Below are positions 26,238-36,560 of a stretch of DNA of 64,000 nucleotides, piece after piece (the stretch's first letter is position 1; each line of letters starts with the position of its first letter). The position numbers were made by a program, and so were the translations under genes. Under the pieces are notes generated by a model that ran no database searches, was not told the DNA's origin, and worked only from the letters and a program-made list of their open reading frames with translations. This DNA comes from Vibrionales bacterium SWAT-3 (lineage in GTDB: Bacteria; Pseudomonadota; Gammaproteobacteria; Enterobacterales; Vibrionaceae): the NCBI GenBank assembly GCA_000169995.1, contig AAZW01000011.1, positions 54,455 through 118,454 on the forward strand, in the 5' to 3' direction.

Positions 26238-27188
26238 GTGAGAGAACGAACCCCACCACTCCAAGGGATCTACTATTTTTATACCGCGGCTGAAACTGGC
26301 AGTTTTAAGCTCGCAGCAGAAAAGTTATTTGTTACGGCTGCTGCAGTGAGTCAACAAATTCGTCAACTTGAGGAGTGGTTAGGAGCTGACCTCTTTATTC
26401 GCCAGCACCGAAAAATAGTATTAACTCATGAAGGTGAAGTGCTCTATCTGCAAGCGAAGAAAGGCTTTGCTCATATTCAAGATGGAGTAAGGCGAATAAA
26501 CCAAGACCCCAATCCCACTCAATTGTCGATTTCGACCGTGCCCTCTTTTGCACAACATTGGTTAGTGCCTAGAATTGGCGACTTCCGCGACCGTCATCCA
26601 GATTTATCAATGTTAATAGAACCAACCAACAAACTGGTTACCTTTGAAGACTCGGCTGTCGATGTCTGTGTTCGATATGGGCATGGTAACTACCCAAACA
26701 TTGAATCACGTTGGTTAATGGACGAAGTGGTTTACCCTGTCTGCCATCCTATCTATCAAGAAAAATATGGAATCTATGACATCCGCGATCTGCATAAAGC
26801 AGAGTTAATTGAAGACCGTTGGCCTGATATGGATTGGAATCTATGGTTAGACGTTATTGGGGCGAAGGCAGGCCGTTCGTCACTGCAATTTGACGGCTCA
26901 CATTTTGTTTTAGAGGGTGCATTATCCGTTCAAGGTGTAGCCTTGGTTAAGCACAGCTTGGTGTATCGCTATTTGCAGGAAAAGAAACTCGTCCGCATAG
27001 GTAACATCGCGCTGAAGCCTAAATACAATTACTTTTTATGCGCGCCTCCAGGCTACTTCCATAGAGAAAAGATAAAACGCTTCGAAGAATGGATGCAGGC
27101 TCAAGTTAAATTGTTTGGTGATACAGGTAGAGAAGAACTGTCGATTATCCACACCGATTACAAGCTTAAATGGTCTGATAATTCATAA
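26238..27188 (+). CDS. LysR-family regulator, GcvA-like (copy 2)
   Basis: About 316 residues from a GTG start at 26238 with AAGGA eight bases upstream. The open frame runs back to 26127, but that part overlaps the divergent DUF1127 start and has no LysR similarity. The helix-turn-helix is GIYYFYTAAETGSFKLAAEK then LFVTAAAVSQQIRQLEEWLG. The effector domain begins ISTVPSFAQHWLVPRIGDF, parallel to copy 1 at 24922. It probably controls the divergent DUF1127 gene and itself. A 40-residue C-terminal extension (GREELSIIHTDYKL) is not seen in copy 1. Confidence 0.85.
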   Translation: MRERTPPLQGIYYFYTAAETGSFKLAAEKLFVTAAAVSQQIRQLEEWLGADLFIRQHRKIVLTHEGEVLYLQAKKGFAHIQDGVRRINQDPNPTQLSISTVPSFAQHWLVPRIGDFRDRHPDLSMLIEPTNKLVTFEDSAVDVCVRYGHGNYPNIESRWLMDEVVYPVCHPIYQEKYGIYDIRDLHKAELIEDRWPDMDWNLWLDVIGAKAGRSSLQFDGSHFVLEGALSVQGVALVKHSLVYRYLQEKKLVRIGNIALKPKYNYFLCAPPGYFHREKIKRFEEWMQAQVKLFGDTGREELSIIHTDYKLKWSDNS

Positions 27189-27233
27189 AACGAAACTGGT
27201 ATACTGAGCTCAAATAAATGGCGAGAACATCTC

Positions 27234-27446
27234 ATGACACAAGCAAATAACCCACTGCACGGCATTACACTGCAAAAACTGCTAACAGAATTGGTAGAAC
27301 ATTACGGTTGGGAAGAGTTGAGCTACATGGTAAATATCAACTGCTTCAAAAAGGACCCAAGCATCAAATCGAGCTTAAAGTTTCTGCGTAAAACAGAATG
27401 GGCACGAACTAAGGTAGAGCAAATCTACATTGATTTAAAACGTTAA
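27234..27446 (+). CDS. VF530-family (DUF2132) small DNA-binding-like protein
   Basis: A 70-residue protein that starts with [20 protein letters not shown] and ends [20 protein letters not shown], the VF530/DUF2132 family pattern. Family members are small helical proteins proposed to bind DNA; their biological role is not established. It stands alone 45 bases after the LysR gene. The sequence right after it is a heptanucleotide repeat array, then the terminator shared with the EF-G gene. Confidence 0.8.
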   Translation: MTQANNPLHGITLQKLLTELVEHYGWEELSYMVNINCFKKDPSIKSSLKFLRKTEWARTKVEQIYIDLKR

Positions 27447-27490
27447 TCCCTGTCTACTCAATCAGTCCCGTGTTGGCAATAATACGGGGC

Positions 27491-27581
<91 letters not shown>

Positions 27582-27602
27582 TATTATGATTACCATAAAA
27601 CA

Positions 27603-27634
27603 AAAGCCCCGCAAGCTTTCACTTGCGGGGCTTT
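27603..27634. terminator. Bidirectional terminator, mainly for the EF-G gene
   Basis: AAAGCCCCGCAAG, six bases, CTTGCGGGGCTTT (perfect 13-bp arms). Read on the minus strand it is followed by a T-rich tract (TTTTGTTTTA), as needed to end the EF-G transcript. Confidence 0.9.
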
Positions 27635-27658
27635 CTAGTTAATTTAGAAAAGAGCTAA

Positions 27659-29749
27659 TTACTTGCCAGCTTCTTTGTCTGCTTTAACTTTAGCGATTAC
27701 TTCGTCTGCCACGTTTGTTGGACATGGAGAGTACTGTAGGAATTCCATAGAGAATTGACCACGGCCTGAAGTAATAGTACGTAGGTGACCGATGTAACCA
27801 AACATTTCTGATAGTGGTACGTCAGCTTTGATACGTACGCCAGTAGCGCCAGCTTGTTGATCTTTGATCATGCCACGACGACGGTTAAGGTCACCGATTA
27901 CATCACCAACGTGATCTTCTGGAGTGAATACGTCAACGTTCATGATTGGCTCAAGAAGTTGTGCACCCGCTTTAGGCATAGATTGACGGAATGCGCCTTT
28001 CGCTGCGATTTCAAATGCGATTGCAGATGAGTCAACTGCGTGGAAGCCACCGTCGAATAGTTCTACTTCAACATCTAGAGTTGGGAAGCCAGCAAGAACA
28101 CCGTTTTCCATCATAGATGCGAAACCTTTCTCAACTGCAGGCCAGAATTCCTTAGGAACGTTACCGCCAACAACTGAAGAAGAGAACGTGAAGCCAGAAC
28201 CTGCTTCGCCTGGTTTGATACGGTAATCGATCTTACCGAATTGACCAGAACCACCAGATTGCTTCTTGTGCGTGTAGCTATCTTCAACAGCTTTCGTGAT
28301 TGTTTCACGGTAAGCTACTTGAGGAGCACCTACTACAAGGTCAACGCCGTATGTACGCTTAAGGATATCTACCTTGATGTCTAGGTGAAGTTCACCCATA
28401 CCTTTCAGGATAGTTTCGCCAGTTTCTTCGTCAGTCTCAACTTGGAAAGATGGATCTTCTGCAACCATTTTACCGATCGCGATACCCATTTTCTCAGAAC
28501 CGCCTTTATCTTTTGGAGATACAGCGATAGAGATTACTGGAGTTGGGAAGATCATTGGCTCAAGAGTACATTCGTGCTTCTGATCACATAGAGTGTGACC
28601 AGTTTGAACGTTCTTCATACCTACAACAGCGATGATGTCACCAGCTTGTGCAGATGTAAGTTCGTTACGCTCATCAGCTTGCATCTCAACCATACGGCCG
28701 ATACGCTCAGTTTTACCTGTTGCTGAGTTAAGAATTGTATCACCCTTCTTCATTACACCAGAGTAGATACGGATGAACGTTAGAGCACCGAAACGGTCGT
28801 CCATGATCTTAAATGCTAGAGCACGTAGAGGCTCATCTACAGATACTGTTGCAACTTCACCAGTTGGTTCGCCAGTCTCTTTATCAGTTAGAGGCTGAGG
28901 ATCAACTTCAGTTGGAGCTGGTAGGTAATCTACTACAGCGTCAAGGATAAGTTGCATACCTTTGTTCTTGAATGCAGAACCACAGAACGTAGGGAAGAAT
29001 GCGATATCACGAGTACCTTTACGGATACAACGCTTGATGTCTTCGATAGAAGGCTCTTCACCTTCCATGTAAGCTTCCATTAGGTCATCGTCTTGCTCTA
29101 CAGCAGTTTCGATTAGCTCTTCACGGTATTGCTCAACGTCATCAACCATGTCCGCAGGAACATCTTTGATTTCGTAGTTTTCAGGAAGACCAGTGTCATC
29201 CCAAACGTATGCTTTACGGCTTAGTAGGTCTACAACACCAACGAATTCATCTTCGCGGCCGATTGGTAGAACCATTACTAGCGGAGTAGCGCCTAGAACG
29301 TTCTTAACTTGGTCAACAACGCGGTAGAAGTCAGCACCCATACGGTCTAGTTTGTTAACGAAGATCAGACGAGATACTTCTGATTCGTTAGCGTAGCGCC
29401 AGTTAGTTTCTGATTGAGGTTCAACACCACCAGAACCACAGAATACACCGATACCGCCATCAAGTACTTTAAGAGAACGGTATACTTCAACTGTGAAGTC
29501 AACGTGTCCAGGAGTATCGATAACGTTTAGACGGTGATCATTCCAGAAACAGCTTACAGCTGCTGATTGGATAGTAATACCGCGCTCAGCTTCCTGTTCC
29601 ATGAAGTCAGTCGTTGATTCGCCGTCATGTACTTCACCAGTCTTGTGGATTTGACCAGTTAGCTTAAGGATACGCTCAGTGGTAGTTGTTTTACCCGCAT
29701 CAACGTGCGCGAAAATACCAATGTTTCTGTATTTCGATAAATCTGCCAT
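27659..29749 (-). CDS. fusA2: Elongation factor G paralogue (EF-G 2)
   Basis: A 696-residue translational GTPase with all five EF-G domains. G1 [15 protein letters not shown] is at residues 14-28, [13 protein letters not shown] is switch I, DTPGHVDF is G3 and NKLDRMGAD is G4. Domain IV contains [14 protein letters not shown]. It catalyses ribosomal translocation or a related post-termination step. The N-terminus ([17 protein letters not shown]) and its position outside the str operon mark it as the second EF-G of vibrios rather than the canonical FusA. Monocistronic, with its own terminator. Which of the EF-G functions it performs is not visible in sequence. Confidence 0.85.
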   Translation of the reverse strand: MADLSKYRNIGIFAHVDAGKTTTTERILKLTGQIHKTGEVHDGESTTDFMEQEAERGITIQSAAVSCFWNDHRLNVIDTPGHVDFTVEVYRSLKVLDGGIGVFCGSGGVEPQSETNWRYANESEVSRLIFVNKLDRMGADFYRVVDQVKNVLGATPLVMVLPIGREDEFVGVVDLLSRKAYVWDDTGLPENYEIKDVPADMVDDVEQYREELIETAVEQDDDLMEAYMEGEEPSIEDIKRCIRKGTRDIAFFPTFCGSAFKNKGMQLILDAVVDYLPAPTEVDPQPLTDKETGEPTGEVATVSVDEPLRALAFKIMDDRFGALTFIRIYSGVMKKGDTILNSATGKTERIGRMVEMQADERNELTSAQAGDIIAVVGMKNVQTGHTLCDQKHECTLEPMIFPTPVISIAVSPKDKGGSEKMGIAIGKMVAEDPSFQVETDEETGETILKGMGELHLDIKVDILKRTYGVDLVVGAPQVAYRETITKAVEDSYTHKKQSGGSGQFGKIDYRIKPGEAGSGFTFSSSVVGGNVPKEFWPAVEKGFASMMENGVLAGFPTLDVEVELFDGGFHAVDSSAIAFEIAAKGAFRQSMPKAGAQLLEPIMNVDVFTPEDHVGDVIGDLNRRRGMIKDQQAGATGVRIKADVPLSEMFGYIGHLRTITSGRGQFSMEFLQYSPCPTNVADEVIAKVKADKEAGK

Positions 29750-29834
29750 TGTCTTACTCTGTTAATAGGATATAAAATGCGCGCAGAGTATATCACAATC
29801 TGTGAAGACTGATAGCTTTGCATGCATTTGGGAC

Positions 29835-29873
29835 TAAAAAACTTTGCCTTTTCCTAACATTTAGAAAAAGGCA
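29835..29873 (-). terminator. Terminator downstream of radA
   Basis: On the minus strand TGCCTTTTTCT pairs with AGGAAAAGGCA (one mismatch), followed shortly by a run of T (complement of 29836-29841). It lies about 110 bases past the radA stop, before the EF-G gene. Confidence 0.65.
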
Positions 29874-29983
29874 CGCTGTAGAAACAATCTAAATGATTGT
29901 TAATTATAGTGCTAACCCAAAGCCTAATCGGGGTTCAAGTTAGACTGAATTGCTGCTGTATAGATTAGCTGAAGTGAGTTCAA

Positions 29984-31363
29984 TTACAACTCATCAAAAG
30001 CATTAATTGCCTCTGATAGTTTTTTCACTCCGTGGATTTGCATTCCTGGGATACCACCTTTCGGCATATTAGCTGCAGGAACAATTGCTTTCTTAAAGCC
30101 GTGTTTAAATGCTTCATTCAAGCGTTCTTGCCCACTAGGTACAGGACGAATCTCACCCGCTAGGCCTACTTCACCAAAAACCACCACATCTTTAGGTAAT
30201 GCACGGTCTCTGAAACTAGAAAGTAATGCCATGACTAATGCAAGGTCAGCACTAGTTTCGGTTACTTTAACACCACCGACGACATTCACAAACACATCTT
30301 GGTCAGCCATTTGTAAGCCGCCGTGTTTATGCAGCACCGCGAGTAACAAAGAAAGACGGTTCTGCTCAAGACCAACCGCGACACGACGAGGGTTCGCCAA
30401 CTGGGAATAATCCACAAGCGCTTGGATCTCAACAAGCAATGGGCGGGTCCCTTCCCATACCACCATCACTGAACTGCCTGATGTCTCTTCTTCACCACGA
30501 GACAAGAATATAGCCGATGGGTTGCTGACTTCTTTTAGCCCTAGACCAGTCATCGCAAACACACCCAGCTCATTCACTGCACCAAAACGGTTTTTGTGGC
30601 TGCGCAGCGTTCTGAAACGGCTGTCTGTTCCGCCATCTAACAACACTGAACAGTCAATAATATGCTCAAGCACTTTAGGGCCCGCTAGCGTACCATCTTT
30701 AGTTACGTGTCCAACGAGAAAGATTGCTACATTATTCTGCTTAGCAAAACGAGTCAGTGCAGTGGCTGACTCACGAACCTGAGCTACACTTCCTGGTGAA
30801 GATTGAACATCAGCGACATGCATTACTTGGATCGAGTCGATAACCATGATCTTAGGTTGTTCTTTTTCGGCAACCTGACAAATCTTATCCACGTTCGTTT
30901 CTGAGAGCATCTTTAGATGCTCTTTTGGCAATCCAAGTCGAGACGCACGCATCGCGACCTGCTGCAAAGATTCCTCACCCGTGACATAAAGGGTCGGAAG
31001 TTGCGAAGAGAGCAAACACATAGTTTGTAACAATAGTGTCGATTTACCTGCACCCGGGTTACCACCAATCAGGATCGCAGCGCCAGGTACGACACCGCCA
31101 CCAAGCACGCGGTCGAGCTCTTTAAAGCCACTACTAAAACGTGGCACTTCCTGCAGGTCGATTTCTGACAGTGTTTGAACCGAAGACTCTGTTGCGCAAC
31201 CAGCATAACCACTCAATCGTTCATTGCGCGCTACCTGAGGTGAAGCGGCTAACCTAACTTCTGTAATTGTGTTCCAAGCACCACACGCATTGCACTGTCC
31301 TTGCCAACGTGGGAAGTCAGCCCCACAGTCATTACACACATAAGCTCGCTTTGCCTTAGCCAT
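29984..31363 (-). CDS. radA: DNA repair protein RadA
   Basis: A 459-residue RecA-related protein. Its zinc finger has four cysteines at about 10, 13, 24 and 27 (CNDCG ... CNACG). Walker A is GGNPGAGKSTLLL near residue 95. The RadA-specific SHKNRFG motif and a C-terminal Lon-like domain (VVGGVKVTETSADLALVMAL) follow. RadA is a hexameric helicase that drives branch migration during homologous recombination. It is divergent from the PilZ gene, the known vibrio order. All motifs intact. Confidence 0.96.
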   Translation of the reverse strand: MAKAKRAYVCNDCGADFPRWQGQCNACGAWNTITEVRLAASPQVARNERLSGYAGCATESSVQTLSEIDLQEVPRFSSGFKELDRVLGGGVVPGAAILIGGNPGAGKSTLLLQTMCLLSSQLPTLYVTGEESLQQVAMRASRLGLPKEHLKMLSETNVDKICQVAEKEQPKIMVIDSIQVMHVADVQSSPGSVAQVRESATALTRFAKQNNVAIFLVGHVTKDGTLAGPKVLEHIIDCSVLLDGGTDSRFRTLRSHKNRFGAVNELGVFAMTGLGLKEVSNPSAIFLSRGEEETSGSSVMVVWEGTRPLLVEIQALVDYSQLANPRRVAVGLEQNRLSLLLAVLHKHGGLQMADQDVFVNVVGGVKVTETSADLALVMALLSSFRDRALPKDVVVFGEVGLAGEIRPVPSGQERLNEAFKHGFKKAIVPAANMPKGGIPGMQIHGVKKLSEAINAFDEL

Positions 31364-31524
31364 AAAACCTCAATAATTTACCCAGTTACACAATGATGTT
31401 GTCAATTTGTGACTTATTTGACCGTACGGGTGCAAATAAACGTTGCAGTCATACCACTTATATTTAAAGATCGATTTAAACTAGTCGATAACATAAATGT
31501 ACCTTCCATTCTAACAAGAAAAGT

Positions 31525-33873
31525 ATGCAGCAATCTGAAATTCTATCTATAGCAGAGCGTCTTATCCCGGCTTATCATGCCGAAGATTTCGAATTCCTTC
31601 TTTCTCAAATGACAGAAGGCGAATCACCGTCTCTGAAGCTGCTCGTTAAAATGGAACTGAATCGTATCATGGCTCCATGTACAAAGAGCATTGATTTACG
31701 CGGACGTATCGATAATGAGTGTCGTCAGTTCACACTCGATGGTCGTAAACACTGGCTCGACGACATCGCGTTAAATGCCTATCAGCGCGGTACAAAAAAA
31801 TTCAAAGGCTACACCGAAGGCGCTTGGGAGTTAGTAATGACTCCAAGAACTCAACCTCTGCGTAGTGTTGTTAATAGTGCTTCTCAAAACACCCAAGACA
31901 TTACCAGTGCCAACAGCCCTTATGAAGCTGAAGCCATTAACCTAGGTTATGACTTAAAGCGTCAAGAGAACCGACTCAAGATAAGCTCACAAGTTGAGGT
32001 CACCACTTCAAAAGGACAAAGCCTACACGGTGTCACGGTCGATATCTCTCCTTCAGGTGCAAAATTCAAAGTACCAAGCGTCTTTCGCTATAACCTAGGT
32101 GAAATCATCAGCGTTAAGTTCACCGAGCTGGTTGAGAAGTCACTCGAAACCGATGTAAACCAAGCAGTAGAATTTCGTGTGCTCGGGATTGATGAATCCT
32201 ATGAAAATGACGCGGTTAAATTCCTAAGAACCATCAAGGTTAGTGACAACAATATTGTGGCGCGTTTACTTGATGAGTCTTTAAATAGCACAAGCAAGAA
32301 AACCAGCCACGAAAATCAAGATAGAGTTATTCGAACCCGAACTCGAGGTATCGAGCACACCTATCTAAAACACACTTGTAACCTTCCTCTGTTCTTTAGT
32401 GGCAGTGAACTCAAGCTTGCACTACTTACAGATAACAACCATCCGCTATGGCAATACTGGCACGACGAGCGAAACCAACAGGCACTAGGAACTCTGTTCA
32501 ACGAACAGCGCATGAACTTACTGGCGAAGCCCGGTGTGAAAGGCACCAGCAACGTTATCTATTCGTTTACTCATGAACATCAAAATAAGACGCTGTTCTA
32601 TTCGATGATGTTACCTGAAGCGACTCGTGAACAAAGACAACTGTTCTGGCACATTGGTGGTAAGCGTAAAAGTTGGAAGGCGTTCAAATTCTCTGTATTC
32701 GAATTATCAGAAACGGAGCGACAAGCTTTAGCCAAACATTCAGACACGCTAGCGCAAAGCTCAGCACAACTGACGCATTGCGGTATATTGCAAGAGATTG
32801 GCGATCACGAGAGTGCTGCGGATTACTTATTGAGTGAAAAGCCACGCATTCCAAGCAATGAACTGAACCGCTTCCGTCACCCACGCACTGTGGTTGGGAA
32901 CATTCAAAGTATCTATTTTGATTCTCAGACCCGTCGTAAAGAACCGAGATATCAGTTTAAGTCACCGTTGCAACTTACCTCACAAGATGGCGCAGCGGCA
33001 AATGGTCACACCTTAGATATCTCGAAACATGGGTTGAGCATTACTCTTGAACAGCCAATGGTCCTCAAGATCAATGATCCGGTGATCGTGAACTTTAATG
33101 AGCTACAGCTTTACGATAAGAATCTGCCATTAAGCACAGTGCCTTATCACTTGATTCGTGTGAGCCCCAACGGCCGAAATGTCCAATTAGTGATAGCTGA
33201 GAACGCTAAGACAATGCGCACTATCGCGTTCCTGAATGGGCTTATCGATCAAAACCAAAGCAAGCTGATTAAGAAGAGAGAGATACTGCCAACGAACTCA
33301 TTACTTGAGTCGCTGCACAATATTTTGTTAAGCAAGATGGTCAGTAGCCCTATCTTTATTGATAAACCAAGTTCAACACTGCGTTGTAAGATCATTGGTG
33401 TGAATTTCCCACTCAATAAACACCTGACTTTATTGGCGAAACTTGGACACAACCAAAAGTTCTCACTGGAGCCTATATTTAAAGGCCACACCAATTCGCT
33501 GCTGGCTGAGCCTCTAAAGAGAATCGAGGGGGCAGAGCCTAAACACCACGACGTCTATATCGCTGCGGTGAAGTTCGGCGACAAGATCCAATCAGTACAT
33601 ACTAAGTTAGTGAAAGACTTTGCCTCGGCAAAAGAAAGAATCTTATTCATTAAGAAAGCGCAGCACCTAGGTGATGTGTATGTACTTCGTGTTACGACAG
33701 CGCCAATCTTTAATCCATTGACCACCTTGTTCCAATCGGATTTAGAAGAGCTTGCCCGTATCAGCATGCACCAAGCGAAGAAGCTAGAAAACGAGATCAC
33801 CGCGTTTATCGGTTATGGTGAGATAGAAGATATTACCGATGAAGTGTTGATCCGATTGGAGCTAACGCGTTAG
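31525..33873 (+). CDS. plzD: Large protein with two PilZ motifs (PlzD-like)
   Basis: A 782-residue protein with no clear membrane segment. Two PilZ c-di-GMP-binding signatures are visible. One near residues 144-185 has RQENR then DISPSG. The other near 468-505 has RKEPR then DISKHG. Both keep the RxxxR and DxSxxG residues that hold c-di-GMP. The spaces between have no domain I can name. Its place between radA and serB matches the V. cholerae gene for PlzD, to my knowledge; the symbol rests on that synteny. Likely a second-messenger effector, perhaps in motility or biofilm control. Confidence 0.78.
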   Translation: MQQSEILSIAERLIPAYHAEDFEFLLSQMTEGESPSLKLLVKMELNRIMAPCTKSIDLRGRIDNECRQFTLDGRKHWLDDIALNAYQRGTKKFKGYTEGAWELVMTPRTQPLRSVVNSASQNTQDITSANSPYEAEAINLGYDLKRQENRLKISSQVEVTTSKGQSLHGVTVDISPSGAKFKVPSVFRYNLGEIISVKFTELVEKSLETDVNQAVEFRVLGIDESYENDAVKFLRTIKVSDNNIVARLLDESLNSTSKKTSHENQDRVIRTRTRGIEHTYLKHTCNLPLFFSGSELKLALLTDNNHPLWQYWHDERNQQALGTLFNEQRMNLLAKPGVKGTSNVIYSFTHEHQNKTLFYSMMLPEATREQRQLFWHIGGKRKSWKAFKFSVFELSETERQALAKHSDTLAQSSAQLTHCGILQEIGDHESAADYLLSEKPRIPSNELNRFRHPRTVVGNIQSIYFDSQTRRKEPRYQFKSPLQLTSQDGAAANGHTLDISKHGLSITLEQPMVLKINDPVIVNFNELQLYDKNLPLSTVPYHLIRVSPNGRNVQLVIAENAKTMRTIAFLNGLIDQNQSKLIKKREILPTNSLLESLHNILLSKMVSSPIFIDKPSSTLRCKIIGVNFPLNKHLTLLAKLGHNQKFSLEPIFKGHTNSLLAEPLKRIEGAEPKHHDVYIAAVKFGDKIQSVHTKLVKDFASAKERILFIKKAQHLGDVYVLRVTTAPIFNPLTTLFQSDLEELARISMHQAKKLENEITAFIGYGEIEDITDEVLIRLELTR

Positions 33874-33910
33874 TCATAATGCTCCATAATCTCTAGGTAC
33901 AATAAAAAAG

Positions 33911-33935
33911 AAAAGCAGGCTCAGAGCCTGCTTTT
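33911..33935. terminator. Bidirectional terminator between plzD and serB
   Basis: AAAAGCAGGCT, three-base loop, AGCCTGCTTTT, with A-run before and T-run after, between convergent genes. Confidence 0.88.
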
Positions 33936-33983
33936 GTGTATTTGTAATATCACACGATTAAATAATCATGCTGTTGTGAACCT

Positions 33984-34964
33984 TTACGGTTTCGCCTGCC
34001 AGCTGATTTTTTGTTGCTTAGCCAACGCGCCAGACAGGATACACAATACCCCACCTAAGCCAGCATAACGCACAGCAGTTTGAGCTTGTTGCTCGACTTT
34101 TGGTTTTGCATGGAAGGCAATACCTAAACCAGCAGCGCCCATCATCACCAAGTCATTCGCGCCATCACCAACAGCAACCGTGTTATGCAGCTCCAGCTCA
34201 TACTCTTCAGCCAGTTCGACTAAGATATCGGCTTTGGTTTGTGCCGAAACTACATCCCCCAACACTTCACCCGTCAATTTACCCTTAACGATTTCTAAAG
34301 TATTCGACTTAGCATGATCTAGGTCTAGCGTGTCTTTTAAGTAATCAGAAAAGTAAGTAAAACCACCCGATGCAATAGCAGTTTTCCAACCCAGCTTGTT
34401 AAGCGTATTCACCAGTCCCACTAAGTCAGGCATGAAAGGCAGTGATTGGCGCACTTGCTCTAGAATTGACTCATCAGCACCTTTTAGTGCTCCAACTCGT
34501 TGGCGTAGGCTTTGTTCGAAATCCAACTCACCTTGCATAGCGCGCTCTGTAATTTCAGAGACTAACTCTCCTACTCCAGCGAGCTTGGCTATTTCATCGA
34601 TACACTCGATTTGAATCGCTGTGGAGTCCATATCCATCACGATCAAACCTGGCTTAGATAAATCTGGAACTTCGCTAAGGCAAGCATAATCAAGCTTCAA
34701 AGCCTGTAGGATTTCTTCATGTGCAGGCGTTAGGTTGCCAGACATTAATGCCACTTCGTAATGGCCAACTTTCCACGTATCTAAAACGGTGTTGTAAATA
34801 CCAGTGAAAAAATCGATGTCATCGAAAGACTGCGGTGATAGGTACTCGCCAAATACAATCCAGTTAGCTTTGGCTTTAGCGAGTTGAGAAGCGAAACGAG
34901 TCTCGGGGAGTCGAGTTAATAATGTAGTATGCCTTTTTATCGGCAGATATTTCTGAGCGTCCAT
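33984..34964 (-). CDS. serB: Phosphoserine phosphatase SerB
   Basis: A 326-residue HAD-family phosphatase, the last step of serine synthesis (phosphoserine to serine). The nucleophile motif is VMDMDSTAIQIECIDEIA near residue 110. Motif II is TAIASGGFTYFS and motif IV is VAVGDGANDLVMM. An N-terminal regulatory segment of about 100 residues precedes the catalytic domain, as in gammaproteobacterial SerB. It is divergent from the ytjB homologue, the same arrangement as in E. coli. Confidence 0.95.
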   Translation of the reverse strand: MDAQKYLPIKRHTTLLTRLPETRFASQLAKAKANWIVFGEYLSPQSFDDIDFFTGIYNTVLDTWKVGHYEVALMSGNLTPAHEEILQALKLDYACLSEVPDLSKPGLIVMDMDSTAIQIECIDEIAKLAGVGELVSEITERAMQGELDFEQSLRQRVGALKGADESILEQVRQSLPFMPDLVGLVNTLNKLGWKTAIASGGFTYFSDYLKDTLDLDHAKSNTLEIVKGKLTGEVLGDVVSAQTKADILVELAEEYELELHNTVAVGDGANDLVMMGAAGLGIAFHAKPKVEQQAQTAVRYAGLGGVLCILSGALAKQQKISWQAKP

Positions 34965-35073
34965 GTGTATGATTCCTAATTAACTATGCTAAACGTTAAC
35001 CTATTGCAATTTGAAAACGCAAGTCTCAATATGTCTTAATCATAACATTTGTTTATTTCAGGCCCCGTGAAAC

Positions 35074-35685
35074 ATGAATGAATCATTGTTCTCAATACGT
35101 AACGCTTTGCGAATGTTAGCCCTCATTTTGTTGGCTACTATGTTCGTCGTTACGATTAAAAATACGGTCGTGATCAGTAAGGGTAACGAGAAGATCCAAG
35201 CGAAACAGCTCGAGACACTTACCAAGCTGCTTATCTCTCAAGCTTCCCTTTCAGCCAGCAAAATGATCGCACAACAAGACCAAGAGCGACTGCTTGATCT
35301 GACCAATCAGCTTTCTCAAGATCGACTGGTGTTCGATACCACCATCTATGATGCAGAAGGCATTCGACTAGCTTCGAGCGAAAAGGCGCTATCAGTACGT
35401 GAGGTGCTCGGCTTGGATACCCCACTTTCAACCGCGAGTATCGGTAGGCAACAACTCGTTGAACCCATTTACTCGAAAGAAAACACCATCATCGGTTTTA
35501 TCCGCGTCACCTTTGAGACGGGTAAAATGACAGCGATATCGGATCACCACTACCGCAAAAGTGATCGCTACATGATCGGTATGGTATTAATGGGCTTCGT
35601 CAGTGGTGTGCTGTTTATTATGTTGATTCGTAGAAGACCAACCAAGTCAGGCGAGAACTTACTTCTGAAAAACGTAAATTCATAA
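35074..35685 (+). CDS. ytjB: YtjB/Smp-family membrane protein
   Basis: A 203-residue protein with two membrane helices: residues about 13-30 (ALILLATMFVVTI) and about 168-188 (MIGMVLMGFVSGVLFIML). The loop between them would face the periplasm and resembles a small sensor-like domain. The family (YtjB/Smp, called AhpA in some vibrio annotations) is conserved divergently from serB. Function is poorly known. The start lacks a strong ribosome-binding site. Confidence 0.78.
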   Translation: MNESLFSIRNALRMLALILLATMFVVTIKNTVVISKGNEKIQAKQLETLTKLLISQASLSASKMIAQQDQERLLDLTNQLSQDRLVFDTTIYDAEGIRLASSEKALSVREVLGLDTPLSTASIGRQQLVEPIYSKENTIIGFIRVTFETGKMTAISDHHYRKSDRYMIGMVLMGFVSGVLFIMLIRRRPTKSGENLLLKNVNS

Positions 35686-35708
35686 ATAGCGAGTTTACGT
35701 TATCCAAT

Positions 35709-35745
35709 AAAAAGCCCCGACGCTCAGGCAGCGACGGGGCTTTTA
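35709..35745. terminator. Bidirectional terminator between ytjB and deoD
   Basis: AAAAGCCCCGACGCT pairs with AGCGACGGGGCTTTT (15-bp stem with one mismatch, five-base loop), between convergent genes, with A and T runs on the two sides. Confidence 0.9.
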
Positions 35746-35770
35746 TTTATCTGTCGATCTAAGTGGGTCC

Positions 35771-36493
35771 TTACGCCTCTTGGTCACCAAGAAGCACAGA
35801 ATCCAAGGCAATTACCATCATGTCATTGAAGGTCGTTTGACGCTCATCTGATGTAGTTTGTTCACCGGTTTTGATATGGTCGGAGACAGTACAAATCGTT
35901 AGCGCTTTCGCACCGTATTCAGCACAAACGCCGTAGATACCAGCCGCTTCCATCTCTACACCAACAATGCCGTATTTATCCATCACCTCAAACATTTCAG
36001 GGTCTGGCGTGTAGAAAAGTTCAGCTGAAAACAAGTTACCGACTTTCACATCAACGCCGCGTGCTTTAGCTGCATCTTCTGCCGCACGAACCATGTTGTA
36101 GTCTGCAATAGCGGCAAAGTCATGACCTTTAAAGCGAATACGGTTCACTTTTGAGTCAGTACATGCGCCCATGCCAATAACCACATCGCGCACTTTGATA
36201 TCTTCGCTCACTGCACCACAACTACCAACGCGAATGATCTTTTTCACACCAAAGTCTTTGATCAGCTCAGTCGCGTAAATAGAACAAGATGGAATGCCCA
36301 TACCGTGCCCCATTACCGATACCTTACGACCTTTATAAGTACCTGTGTAACCAAACATATTACGCACGTCACACACCTGAACTACCTCATCTAAGAAGGT
36401 TTCAGCGATGTATTTAGCACGTAGCGGGTCGCCAGGCATTAAAACAACATCAGCGAACGCACCCATTTCAGCATTAATATGTGGAGTAGCCAT
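35771..36493 (-). CDS. deoD: Purine nucleoside phosphorylase DeoD
   Basis: About 240 residues of the hexameric PNP/UDP-family phosphorylases. [20 protein letters not shown] at the N-terminus, the phosphate-site motif [18 protein letters not shown] and [11 protein letters not shown] are diagnostic. It splits purine (deoxy)nucleosides with phosphate in the cytosol. AAGGA precedes the ATG at 36493; an in-frame extension to 36514 has no support. Last gene of the deoCABD set. Confidence 0.95.
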   Translation of the reverse strand: MATPHINAEMGAFADVVLMPGDPLRAKYIAETFLDEVVQVCDVRNMFGYTGTYKGRKVSVMGHGMGIPSCSIYATELIKDFGVKKIIRVGSCGAVSEDIKVRDVVIGMGACTDSKVNRIRFKGHDFAAIADYNMVRAAEDAAKARGVDVKVGNLFSAELFYTPDPEMFEVMDKYGIVGVEMEAAGIYGVCAEYGAKALTICTVSDHIKTGEQTTSDERQTTFNDMMVIALDSVLLGDQEA

Positions 36494-36560
36494 TGAAAAT
36501 ATCCTTAATCTCAAAACAAAAAAGAAAAGAGAGGTCTCCCTCTCTTTTATTCATTACCAA

